Source: FW021-bin31 sp964647485
Lineage (GTDB): Bacteria; Bacteroidota; Bacteroidia; Chitinophagales; Chitinophagaceae
Direction: 5' to 3'
Assembly: GCA_964647485.1 (NCBI GenBank)
Contig: CAZYHV010000006.1
Span: forward strand, 1 to 64,000
DNA length: 64,000 bases
Below are positions 9,881-18,586 of the stretch, one piece after another. The notes beneath the pieces were generated by a model. It was not told where the DNA came from and did not search any database. It was given only the letters and a program-made list of their open reading frames with translations. Numbering within the stretch: the stretch's first letter is position 1; the number at the start of each line of letters is the position of its first letter. A program made the position numbers and the translations under genes.

Positions 9881-10553
9881 AAGACGATTGTGAAACGGGT
9901 TTGACCCAAATCTTTTTAGCGACCATTCCGCTCAAATTAACGACTTCCTTTTTTCCAATGTCTAATATTAGGCTTCGATCGTATTCTTCTCTTTGTATGA
10001 GTTTCAGTTGAGTATGTAATGTTAGTCCTTTTTTGTCTAAGAATTGTAGTAAATCGGCATCCTGACTTTCTACGGTAATAATTTTATAGTTCTGACCGGT
10101 GTCTACCTGATCCAGATTGGGGAGTTCTCTTTTAATAATTTCCCCTTCGGTATTGGGAATAGGATCGCCATGAGGATCTTCGGTAGGATGACCCAGGAAA
10201 GAATCCATTCTATCGATAAGCTCTTTGGAATGAACATGTTCCAGTTGTTCGGCAATATCATGTACTTCATGCCAGTCAAACCCCAACACCTCTACGAGAA
10301 ATTGCTCCCAGAGCCGGTGTTTACGGATGACCAGTAAAGCTATTTTTTGTCCTTCTTCTGTGAGTGCTGCTCCTTTAGATTTTTGATAACTTAAATATCC
10401 TTTTTTTTGCAGACGCTTTACTTTGTCAGTAACTGAGGCAGCTCTTACATTTAAAAAATCGGCCAAATTCCCTGTACTCACCGGATCATTCTCTTTCCCG
10501 GAGAGATGGAATATGGCTTTGAGATAATTTTCATCAGCTAAGGAACTGTTCAT
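9834..10553 (-). CDS. mntR: DtxR/MntR-family metal-dependent transcriptional regulator
   Basis: Cytosolic metal-sensing repressor. Residues 1-65 form a winged helix (LADENYLKAIFHLS, then the recognition region around VRAASVTDKVKRL). Residues 70-140 are the dimerisation and metal-binding domain with the family motif KHRLWEQFLVEVLGFDW and the His/Glu-rich HDIAEQLEHVHS. The C-terminal part (about 165-230) is a FeoA/SH3-like domain. It probably represses the adjacent mntH when manganese or iron is plentiful. The two genes converge and overlap at their 3-prime ends. Choice of Mn over Fe is inferred from the neighbour only. TACATTTG upstream (10572-10579, minus strand) could be its -7 box. Confidence 0.9.
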   Translation of the reverse strand: MNSSLADENYLKAIFHLSGKENDPVSTGNLADFLNVRAASVTDKVKRLQKKGYLSYQKSKGAALTEEGQKIALLVIRKHRLWEQFLVEVLGFDWHEVHDIAEQLEHVHSKELIDRMDSFLGHPTEDPHGDPIPNTEGEIIKRELPNLDQVDTGQNYKIITVESQDADLLQFLDKKGLTLHTQLKLIQREEYDRSLILDIGKKEVVNLSGMVAKKIWVKPVSQSSSTQSIPELWHDDEHN

Positions 10554-10615
10554 CTTTTTTAATCTTTAGGTCAAATGTATGAAATTATAACAAATAGTAC
10601 TTTCTTGAAGCTCTT

Positions 10616-12502
10616 TTAAAGCTTTAACTCTTCGAGCGCCAACCATCGCATCTCTAACTCGGCTAACTGTTCTGTAATTTCTCCTATGCGTTCAGAAACC
10701 TTTTGGATTTCTTCATAGGGAAGGTTTCCATTCGACATCTTTTTTGTAAGATCTTCTTTTTCTGTTTCCAGTTGAGGGAGCTTTCTTTCTATTTTTTTCA
10801 ATTCTTGTTGTTCATTATACGATAGTTTTTTCTTTTCTTTGGGTTTCTTTTCCTTCTTCGTTTTCTCTTTCTTTTCGGCTTGTATTTTTCTTCTTGCTTC
10901 TTCTTGGTCTTCTTTCTCTGCTTCTGCTCGGTATTGGGAATAGGTTCCCGGAAAGTCACGAATCTGTCCTTCTCCTTTAAAAACGAACAAATGATTAATC
11001 AGTCGATCCATGAAATAACGATCATGAGAAACGATTATTAAACAGCCGGGAAAAGATTCCAGAAAGTCTTCTAGCACTTGAAGTGTCTCGATGTCCAGGT
11101 CATTGGTCGGCTCGTCCAGAATGAGGAAGTTGGGATTTCGGAAAAGAACAGATAATAATTGTAATCTTTTTTTCTCTCCTCCGCTAAGTTGGGAAATATA
11201 GGTATATTGTTGTTCCGGTGGGAAAAGAAAACGTTTCAAAAATTCGGAGACTCCGATGACGCCACCGTCTGCTAAGGGAAAATTATCAGCGATCTGCTTT
11301 ACCCAGTCAATCACCCTTTCGTCTTCCTTTAATTTCAGCCCCTGTTGATGGTAATAGCCGAAAGTAATGGTTTGTCCTACATTCACTTTCCCGGAATCCT
11401 GCTTTTCGATGCCTTGCAGGATGTTCAGAAAAGTAGATTTCCCTACCCCGTTTTTTCCGATGATGCCAATGCGTTCCCCTCTTTTAAAAGAATAATCAAA
11501 ACCATCGATTAATAATTTATTTCCGTATGATTTACGAACTTTTTTTAATTCCAATATTTTCCCTCCGATTCGTGTCATTTTCATATCCAAAGTCATATTG
11601 GAGTCATTGGCCTTACTGAGTGCTTTCTCTTTTACATCATAGAAAGCATCTTTTCGGGCTTTGGACTTTGTCCCTCGAGCACGTGGCTGACGGCGCATCC
11701 AATCCAATTCCTTCCGATAAAGATTTTTGGCTTTCTCTCTGGATGCTTCGGCAACTTCTAAACGGTGTTGTTTATTTTCAAGATATTGCTCATATTTTCC
11801 GTTATGAACGTAAATATCTCCATGATCCAATTCCAGTATTTTATTACAGACATGATCCAAGAAGTATCGATCATGCGTTACCAGTAATAAGGTCATCTTG
11901 GCGGTGGAAAGATATTGTTCCAGCCATTCAATCATGTTGACATCCAAATGGTTGGTAGGCTCGTCGAGTATGAGTAAAGTGTTTTGGTGATCAAAACCGA
12001 TATCGATTAATACTTTTGCCAGAGCCACTCTTTTCTTTTGTCCTCCTGAGAGAGTTGCTACTCTTTGAGATAAAAAATCAATACCCAATTTTCCTAAAAT
12101 TTCTTTGACTGTTGCTTCAAACTTCCAGGCATCTACAGCATCCATTTTGCCTACTAATTCAGCGATTTCTGCTGTATTTTCATTGAGCAGCGATTGTTCG
12201 TATCTGTTAATTAATTGCAGGGTAGGATGAGCATGTTGAAAGATATTTTCGTTTACCGTTGTTTCTTCATTCAGCTGAAATTGTTGATCCAGAAAAGCGA
12301 CTTGTACCTCTTTATGGACCCAAACGGTACCGGACTCAGCGGTGTCTTTTCCCGAAATAACTTTGAGTAGAGAGGTCTTCCCCGAACCATTTTTAGCGAT
12401 GAGAGCGACCTTATCTCCTTCTGAAAGATGAAAGGTTATTCCTTCAAAAAGGGTTTTGATACCGTATGATTTGCTCAGGTTTTCAACAGATAAGTAATGC
12501 AT
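10616..12502 (-). CDS. ABC-F family ATPase (Uup-like)
   Basis: Soluble protein with two ABC ATPase domains and no membrane domain, as in ABC-F translation factors that act at the ribosomal E site. Walker A motifs are AKNGSGKT (residues 36-43) and GKNGVGKS; signatures are LSGGQKKRVALAKVL and LSGGEKKRLQLLSVL; both Walker B segments read LILDEPTN. The K/E-rich C-terminal tail after about residue 520 is a predicted coiled coil, as in Uup. The start is set at the ATG at 12502, giving 628 aa and the usual MHYLSVENLSKSYG opening. The open frame continues upstream through a TTG into a pseudogene remnant, which should not be annotated as coding. Confidence 0.92.
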   Translation of the reverse strand: MHYLSVENLSKSYGIKTLFEGITFHLSEGDKVALIAKNGSGKTSLLKVISGKDTAESGTVWVHKEVQVAFLDQQFQLNEETTVNENIFQHAHPTLQLINRYEQSLLNENTAEIAELVGKMDAVDAWKFEATVKEILGKLGIDFLSQRVATLSGGQKKRVALAKVLIDIGFDHQNTLLILDEPTNHLDVNMIEWLEQYLSTAKMTLLLVTHDRYFLDHVCNKILELDHGDIYVHNGKYEQYLENKQHRLEVAEASREKAKNLYRKELDWMRRQPRARGTKSKARKDAFYDVKEKALSKANDSNMTLDMKMTRIGGKILELKKVRKSYGNKLLIDGFDYSFKRGERIGIIGKNGVGKSTFLNILQGIEKQDSGKVNVGQTITFGYYHQQGLKLKEDERVIDWVKQIADNFPLADGGVIGVSEFLKRFLFPPEQQYTYISQLSGGEKKRLQLLSVLFRNPNFLILDEPTNDLDIETLQVLEDFLESFPGCLIIVSHDRYFMDRLINHLFVFKGEGQIRDFPGTYSQYRAEAEKEDQEEARRKIQAEKKEKTKKEKKPKEKKKLSYNEQQELKKIERKLPQLETEKEDLTKKMSNGNLPYEEIQKVSERIGEITEQLAELEMRWLALEELKL

Positions 12503-12553
12503 AAACTTTGGACTCCTTTGAACGATTCCCAAAATTAGGAGTATTTTTTTGCA

Positions 12554-12796
12554 TTGGCTGATAAAATCCAGATAATTGTTGGGATGGATGACGGAAAAGG
12601 CAGCTTGGGGATATGTTTTGGCAAAAAAAGCCGGTATCTTTTTCTTGTTTTTTCGTCATTTGAATTCAAAAGCCTGTAGGTGGTCAGCGGAAGTCTCAAT
12701 AACATCAAGCTCTTGCCGCTCGTAAGTGTGCCAGAAATAATAATGGCTCCCCTTCTACCTGTTGTTGTTTGACCTTATCTTTTCAGAAATATCTAC
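12554..12796 (-). pseudogene. Relic of a DUF4143 AAA-type ATPase gene (C-terminal part)
   Basis: Translating the minus strand gives a run closely similar to the C-terminus of the ATPase gene at 31863-32688: HYYFWHTYERQELDVIE, then QAFEFK, then FFAKTYPQAAFSVIHP and NNYLDFIS. The remnant has an in-frame TAG before the first segment and a TGA where the other copy has Trp (FEFKWGK). Its own stop codon is changed to CAA, so the frame now runs into the ABC-F gene. Only about 80 codons remain. The rest of 12503-12855 shows nothing else. Confidence 0.85.
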
Positions 12797-12855
12797 TTTT
12801 AAATTAAAGAGGTTGTTTTTCCGGGAGTTTTTATTCATATCAGAAAGACGGGTTT

Positions 12856-13659
12856 TTACCTTAATTTATTCTTTAAAAACAGAAACCATCGGGAGTGGTT
12901 GATTAGTACCCGAATAGCTCTTAGTTTGTTCCATCGTAATCTTTTTCTGACGTACCTTTCAGTGGAAAAAAATGCAGGGTGCCCGTCTCTCATATCCGGA
13001 ACAATACCTTCTAATTCTTTTTCCCATGAATCATCTTTTTCATATCCATAAGCAATCAGTTCTTTGTTTATGGAACCATGTTTAACAATTTGTCCTGCCA
13101 GTCTGGCTTTGTGTTTTCTCCAGTTGCCTATGCTTTTCGTTGAGACAGGTCGCAGCCCTTTTAATGCAGCCTGATTAAAGTCTGATGGGGTAGCTTTTTG
13201 ATGAAAATTACTAAATAGAGTGGTTTGATCAAGAAAAGGTAGTTTCTGACTAATTAATTCCTGTATTTCATTAGGTTGGGTAACCAGATCTTCATAGCGT
13301 ACGGTAATAAACCTTGGATGATCCTTTAATTTATCTCCCATTTTTGTCCACATCTTCCAGATATTGAGGTCGTTCCAGTATCGGTCTTTGTCCCATGGAT
13401 GCTTACTGGAGATCACATCTCTCGGATCACGCAACATATATATTATATAGAGATCTTTTATAAAAGAAAGCATATCCTTGGCTACGATAATATCTTTAGG
13501 GGTCTTTGTTAAAAGCGTTTCCCCGTATTGGGGAGGAGATTTTGAAATACGTATTTCTTTTGTTGTAACAACATCAATATCAAAACCATTACTCATGAGT
13601 TCCATCATCAGTGTGGTTCCACTACGAGAGCTGCATCCGACAATATGTATTTTCTTCAT
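12856..13659 (-). CDS. Sulfotransferase family protein
   Basis: Predicted PAPS-dependent sulfotransferase, 267 aa, without signal peptide. The 5-prime phosphosulfate loop is CSSRSGTTLM at residues 9-18. The 3-prime phosphate motif is LRDPRDVISS at about 76-85. The C-terminus is strongly basic (KKRLRWNKLRA type). The acceptor is unknown; surface polysaccharide or lipid are options. It lies 117 bp downstream of the LytTR regulator gene on the same strand, so it may be the last gene of that cluster, but the gap makes this uncertain. Confidence 0.82.
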   Translation of the reverse strand: MKKIHIVGCSSRSGTTLMMELMSNGFDIDVVTTKEIRISKSPPQYGETLLTKTPKDIIVAKDMLSFIKDLYIIYMLRDPRDVISSKHPWDKDRYWNDLNIWKMWTKMGDKLKDHPRFITVRYEDLVTQPNEIQELISQKLPFLDQTTLFSNFHQKATPSDFNQAALKGLRPVSTKSIGNWRKHKARLAGQIVKHGSINKELIAYGYEKDDSWEKELEGIVPDMRDGHPAFFSTERYVRKRLRWNKLRAIRVLINHSRWFLFLKNKLR

Positions 13660-13776
13660 TTATTTGTTTGTTTCTTACTATTAAAAATAAAGAAGTAGAT
13701 ATCAAGCTACCTTTTTTACTAATTTCTATTGGTGAAGGAAACTATGAATTAAAGAGGAAATGACCAAGACCACCTC

Positions 13777-14484
13777 TTATTTATGGACAAGCGTTTCTAC
13801 GCGGTCTTTATAGTTACCTCCAATAGGTAATTCTACTTCTCCAATGAATATGCCATTTTTTCTAACAGATGTAATCTGTTGAATGGCAATAATATAAGAT
13901 TTATGAATACGAATAAATTGATTGTCAGGGAGTTGTTCTTCAATAGTTTTCATACTCATAAGGGGAATAATCGGTTTATTTGAGTTTGTTAAATAAATTT
14001 TAAGATAATCTTTAAGTCCCTGGATCCACTTAATATCTATAAGATTTATTTTTATTTGACTATAATCAGCATTTACAAAGATATAATCGGAAGAGGGAGT
14101 TTCTATTTTTATTTTTTGATTTAGTTTGAATTGATGGAATTCCGAAGCTTTGTTACAAGCTTTAATAAAGCGGTCAAAGGCTACGGGTTTCATAAGGTAA
14201 TCTAATACGTCCAATTTAAATCCCTGTACGGCATATTTTTCATAAGCCGTAACTACAATAATAATAGGTTGGTAGGTCATCTTCTGAACAAATTGCAACC
14301 CTGTCATTCCCGGCATTTGAATATCTAAGAAAATGAGATCAATAGGTTGTCTATGCATCACTTTTTCAGCTTCTAAGACATTTTTACATTTTGCAGTAAT
14401 CTCAATATATGGGATATGCTGTATATAATCCTCTAAAAGGTCTATAGCTAGCTTTTCATCATCAACAATAATACATTTAAGCAT
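13777..14484 (-). CDS. LytTR-family response regulator
   Basis: Cytosolic response regulator of 235 aa. A receiver domain (residues 1-120) shows the acidic pair in IIVDDE, the phospho-acceptor region LIFLDIQMPGMTG, and the Lys of LMKPVAFDRF. A LytTR DNA-binding domain (about 140-235) contains IRIHKSYIIAIQQITSV and the LPIGGNYKDRV ending. The gene directly abuts the sensor-kinase gene upstream, so the pair is one unit. Targets probably include the envelope genes of the same cluster; this is inferred from position. Confidence 0.93.
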   Translation of the reverse strand: MLKCIIVDDEKLAIDLLEDYIQHIPYIEITAKCKNVLEAEKVMHRQPIDLIFLDIQMPGMTGLQFVQKMTYQPIIIVVTAYEKYAVQGFKLDVLDYLMKPVAFDRFIKACNKASEFHQFKLNQKIKIETPSSDYIFVNADYSQIKINLIDIKWIQGLKDYLKIYLTNSNKPIIPLMSMKTIEEQLPDNQFIRIHKSYIIAIQQITSVRKNGIFIGEVELPIGGNYKDRVETLVHK

Positions 14485-15651
14485 TTAGATTAAGTTTAGG
14501 TGAAGTAAGACAGTATACCATTGTTCGCTTTTTTTAATATTAAGAATATAATCATCTCCATATGATAATTCCAACCTTCGTCTGACATTATTCAGTCCAA
14601 TACCGGGTGTTTTATCTTTTATTTCATTGGAATCAGGGCTAAATTTATTTTTCACTTTAAAATGTAAAATGTGATCTTCTACGCTCAGGCTGATATTTAT
14701 TTCAGGATCCGGAATCAAGACAATGCCGTGCTTAAAAGCATTTTCTATAAAAGGGATTAACAGCATTGGTTCAATAGAATCATCTGATTGAGTAAGTTGA
14801 ATATCTGATTCTACTTTTACGACTCCATGAAAACGTAGCTCTTGTAAATCAATATAGCTTTTGAGATAATCTAATTCTTTAATTAAAGATATTTTATCCT
14901 CTTTGGTATCATAGTACAGATAACGCATGATACCGGATAGTTTTATTAAAGAATTTTCTAGTTTGTCAGAGCCTTTTCTCGCAAGCGATACCATATTATT
15001 CAAAACATTGAACATGAAATGGGGACTTATTTGGGATCTTAATAAAAGGAGCTCTGTTTTGAGGTTTTCATTCTCTTTTTCTTTGACCAGTCGACTTGCT
15101 CTTATCCTATCAATTGTCATCCTATAGGCAATGCTAGCAGTAAGAATAAAAAAGTAAGAAAAAGAATTTTTAAACAAAAAAGGAAATAACGATACGATAT
15201 GAAACCGGTGTCTCTGAAATGGTTTAGGACGCATCATATGCGAGGGATTACCCAAATCAGGAATGTTTCCTTTTATAGGCGTTGAGAAAAGTTCATTGTT
15301 TCCTATCGCCCATTTCATCAAAAGAGAACTAACCAAACAAAACCCTAAAAACAACAGGAATTGAATCCCCAGTGAACGCAGTATTTTTTTCTTTATAATA
15401 AAGCCGGAAAGTAGAATATATGCATTTAGATAAAAGATTCCTACCAATAGTAAGTCAGTTATAATAAGCGTCCATTCAAATATTGGAGGCCCTGCATGGA
15501 CGAACTCTCTTACCCCATGCCCTCCGGTAAAATCATTATGAGAAAAGACAACCGGGGAATGTATTAGCATGGGTATAGAAAAAAACAACAACCAAGCAAT
15601 CACATGTAGAAAGATGACAGTTCTTTTTTTAAAAAATCTTTCCTGGCTCAT
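14485..15651 (-). CDS. LytS-type sensor histidine kinase
   Basis: Inner-membrane kinase of the His_kinase (LytS/YehU) family, 388 aa. About four N-terminal hydrophobic helices (residues 12-190) are followed by a short coiled coil and the kinase core. The phospho-accepting His lies in QISPHFMFNVLNNM. The ATPase domain has the N-box IENAFKHG and a G-box (GIGLNNVRRRL). It has no periplasmic sensor domain of size, only a loop of about 50 residues, so it may sense the membrane state or a partner protein. It sits 78 bp after the S41 protease gene and immediately before its regulator. Confidence 0.92.
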   Translation of the reverse strand: MSQERFFKKRTVIFLHVIAWLLFFSIPMLIHSPVVFSHNDFTGGHGVREFVHAGPPIFEWTLIITDLLLVGIFYLNAYILLSGFIIKKKILRSLGIQFLLFLGFCLVSSLLMKWAIGNNELFSTPIKGNIPDLGNPSHMMRPKPFQRHRFHIVSLFPFLFKNSFSYFFILTASIAYRMTIDRIRASRLVKEKENENLKTELLLLRSQISPHFMFNVLNNMVSLARKGSDKLENSLIKLSGIMRYLYYDTKEDKISLIKELDYLKSYIDLQELRFHGVVKVESDIQLTQSDDSIEPMLLIPFIENAFKHGIVLIPDPEINISLSVEDHILHFKVKNKFSPDSNEIKDKTPGIGLNNVRRRLELSYGDDYILNIKKSEQWYTVLLHLNLI

Positions 15652-15729
15652 TTGAAATAATTTATTAGTCTGAAATTTTTATCGACAACTAAAAGTGTCG
15701 TTCTTTACCTTATCCTTGAATCGGTTCCT

Positions 15730-17292
15730 TTATTGGTTTTTAATATTAAACTGTTTCCCAATACGGTAATTCACCATTCCGTTAAATGAATGTTTGGAAT
15801 GTATTTTTTCAATGGGAGTTAAATAGTTTTGATTTTTCTCTTTGATATTTTTAATACCTTTTCTAGTAAGATCGTCAATGGAAAGATAATCGAATATTTT
15901 TTCTAAATTTTCGTCAATTGAATTTCCCCAGGGGATATTAATATAATCTGTAGCTAAAATATCAGGAGCAATCCCTTCATAATAATTCCCCTTCCCATTG
16001 GCATTTTTAGTGGCAAAGTTGATGGCATACAGGTCAGCAAGATAGTTTTTATTCCCTTCCGAATCATATTCTGAGATTGTAAAATTAATGAACCCTACGG
16101 GCTTTCCATAGGTTGTATCTCCTACCACCACTACATCCATGTAAGGGTTTAGATTGTTCAGTGTTAACTCACTAGCTGAAGCTGTAGAGTGATCGACAAT
16201 AAAAAATACATGATCTAAATTCCATCCACTTGAGGGGGAGAATTTGACGTTTGAGGTAAGGCCAAGTAATTCTTTATTTTGGGATAACTTATTATTATAA
16301 AGGTATTGATACATTATCTTTCCTTGAGCCGAGACAGGGGCTATTGCGTTGTCCATATACTCTGCAGTAAGTACAGAACCTCCTCCATTATATCGAAGAT
16401 CTACAATGAGGTCTGTTATACTAGCTGACTCCAGCTTATCAAATTCATTTTCCAGAATCTGTTTTGTAGGGGTTGTTTTGCCACTATCATTTTCAGTACT
16501 TGTAAAAGTATAAAAAACGAAATATCCGATTTTCTTATTGTTAATTGTATAAATAGTATCAAAGAGTATGGGATTAATAGTATAAGTTTCCGGATTAAGG
16601 GTGTATTTTTCGGTATCCCCTTCCGTCGATTTTAAGGTAATTGTTATTGGGTCTCTCCCATAGATTGCCTTGTTGACGGCCGTTACATTAGTTCCTTCTG
16701 ATCCGTCATAGGTAATATCCGAAATTCCATTAATAGCAGTTATTTCCCATCCGCGTTCTATCCCTTTTTGTCCGGCAGGAGAATTTTTATCTGCATATAA
16801 TACTATTAAATGACTCATCCCGTACTGATCCAAGGCATAAGTAACCTCCAGACCAAAAGGATTTTGACCTTCAAGCGTTTGAAAGGAACTTGCTACAATC
16901 CCCCCTTGTATTTCTTCGGATATCTTCCCTGTACGATCTAAAAAGCTATAACGATCAATAGGATTTCCTGTTTCTTCATTGATTGGATATGTTTTGATAG
17001 ATGCAAGTAAATCTTCAGCCTTTTCGTATTGATCATCAAGGGGATTAAGAGAAGGAACCTGAGCGTACCAATAATAGGAAGGTAGGTCATAAGACGCATC
17101 TCTACCTCCATTTACGAAACTTATTTGTAGAATTTGATACATCAGGTACTTCAATGAATCTTCTGCTGAAAGTGAACCTTTTGAGGCAGTAGCAGACATG
17201 GAATTGTGATCTTTTTTACAGGAAATAAGGATGCCAAAGGATAATCCTAAAATAGTCAAAAGACAAAGAGTGGCAAGAGATGTATGTTTCAT
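15730..17292 (-). CDS. S41-family (C-terminal processing) peptidase lipoprotein
   Basis: Envelope serine protease of 520 aa. The signal peptide ends in the lipobox ILIS-C25, so it is probably membrane-anchored. Residues of about 135-225 resemble a PDZ domain (GLEVTYALD, GIERGWEITAINGI). The S41 core has DLIVDLRYNGGGS at about 294-306 and the serine motif TASASE at 370-375. CtpA-type proteases cut protein C-termini in the periplasm. This one is exported and tied to a kinase/regulator pair, so it might process the neighbouring surface proteins or a signal; that is inference. 12 bp separates it from the barrel gene upstream. Confidence 0.9.
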   Translation of the reverse strand: MKHTSLATLCLLTILGLSFGILISCKKDHNSMSATASKGSLSAEDSLKYLMYQILQISFVNGGRDASYDLPSYYWYAQVPSLNPLDDQYEKAEDLLASIKTYPINEETGNPIDRYSFLDRTGKISEEIQGGIVASSFQTLEGQNPFGLEVTYALDQYGMSHLIVLYADKNSPAGQKGIERGWEITAINGISDITYDGSEGTNVTAVNKAIYGRDPITITLKSTEGDTEKYTLNPETYTINPILFDTIYTINNKKIGYFVFYTFTSTENDSGKTTPTKQILENEFDKLESASITDLIVDLRYNGGGSVLTAEYMDNAIAPVSAQGKIMYQYLYNNKLSQNKELLGLTSNVKFSPSSGWNLDHVFFIVDHSTASASELTLNNLNPYMDVVVVGDTTYGKPVGFINFTISEYDSEGNKNYLADLYAINFATKNANGKGNYYEGIAPDILATDYINIPWGNSIDENLEKIFDYLSIDDLTRKGIKNIKEKNQNYLTPIEKIHSKHSFNGMVNYRIGKQFNIKNQ

Positions 17293-17304
17293 GAAGAGTA
17301 AGAT

Positions 17305-18570
17305 TTAGCGGTATTTCGATGTCAGAAACCATAAATTCCTCACGACTAAAGTTAAGTAAAGGTTCGTATAGCTTTTATGAATGGCTCCTGAATAAGAAGC
17401 TCCTTTTTGACCAATAGTTACTCCTGTGCTCAGGCTGATGTTTCTTTTCCTGTTATAAATACCAGTGCCTATGGAAAATTGAAAATCATTGATAGGTTCA
17501 TTGCTAATCTTAAGATAAGAACTATTCATCCCCACCCCACATTCAAAAAGTAATTGTTTTAGCAGATTCCCCCTATAAGTTGTTTCTCCTCCCAGAGGAT
17601 CCCATTTTAGTCCCAGCCCATAGTAATTGCTGTTTGTATAGCTTATGTTATTATTTTTTACAGATAATTTATTCCATCGCCAAGAAATATAATCAAAATC
17701 TATGGTTAGTTTATTATCGTAAGTAATTGCAAATCCTGCCCGATATTGATCTGGAATAGTAAAGTAGTTGTCTTGCAGACTTTCATTACTGAGGGTATCT
17801 CCGTCACTTATTATACTGGTGTTATAACTTGCGTTCAAGGAACGTTTACTTTGATATTTTAATGCTATGGACAAATGTAATTTGTCACTAATATCTGTAA
17901 AATATTGCAAACCATAAGAAAAATTTATATTTCTGAGATAGGTTTGCTTTTTATAGCTTAAAATTGGATTAGATACATCGTAAGCTACTCTTTCTATTTG
18001 ATTGATGGATCCAAAAATATAATTGAGCTGAACCCCTAGAGATAAATGACGTCCGATACGAAAGCCATTGCCCCAATAGAATTGATGCAGCCCCCCATTC
18101 CCTTCGTATATGCTTTGGATAGTTTGCTTAGAGCCACTAATTTTTTTGGGGTCAACAATCTGATACATTACCGTTGTTAAGGGAAGGATACCTAAACTAC
18201 TTCCCCAGAAGTTACTCACTTTCAAACCTACTGCAAAGCGGCTGACATTAAAATCGTTACTGTTTCCAATATTCCCTGATTGGGTTAGGGTGGCGTGTCG
18301 CCCGGTAGTTGAGAGCTCACCTATTACCAGTTTGTTTTGTAAAGCACTATAAGAGGCCGGATTAGAAGTATTAAGAAAACTACTACTTCTGATAGCACTT
18401 ACTCCATATCCCATACCGGATAGCATTCCCTGTGCATTAAAATCATATTCTCCTACACCTAGTGCAGAATATGGAAAATTCGATAAGGTCTGTGCGAAAA
18501 TCGGCTTTAGACATAAAAAAAGGAAAAAGACAACTAAATAAAGAGAGATATTATAATTTAATTTATACAT
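17305..18570 (-). CDS. Predicted outer-membrane beta-barrel protein
   Basis: The 421-aa product has a signal peptide ending near FLCLKPIFAQ and then alternating hydrophobic/aromatic strands typical of a beta-barrel, ending with an aromatic-rich strand. An SNFPYSALGVGEYD start and SNPASYSALQN recall the FadL/PorV superfamily, where NPA follows the N-terminal hatch. I choose the ATG at 18570; an in-frame ATG at 18597 would overlap the DUF4270 gene. It lies between the DUF4270 lipoprotein and the S41 protease genes and is probably co-transcribed with both. No transported substrate can be named. Confidence 0.72.
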   Translation of the reverse strand: MYKLNYNISLYLVVFFLFLCLKPIFAQTLSNFPYSALGVGEYDFNAQGMLSGMGYGVSAIRSSSFLNTSNPASYSALQNKLVIGELSTTGRHATLTQSGNIGNSNDFNVSRFAVGLKVSNFWGSSLGILPLTTVMYQIVDPKKISGSKQTIQSIYEGNGGLHQFYWGNGFRIGRHLSLGVQLNYIFGSINQIERVAYDVSNPILSYKKQTYLRNINFSYGLQYFTDISDKLHLSIALKYQSKRSLNASYNTSIISDGDTLSNESLQDNYFTIPDQYRAGFAITYDNKLTIDFDYISWRWNKLSVKNNNISYTNSNYYGLGLKWDPLGGETTYRGNLLKQLLFECGVGMNSSYLKISNEPINDFQFSIGTGIYNRKRNISLSTGVTIGQKGASYSGAIHKSYTNLYLTLVVRNLWFLTSKYR

Positions 18571-18586
18571 ATTGTTAATGAAAAGT

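Noticed and set aside
12503..12532. Ten-codon N-terminal extension of the ABC-F protein from a TTG
   Set aside because: It is derived from the fused pseudogene frame; the ATG at 12502 gives the usual ABC-F start.
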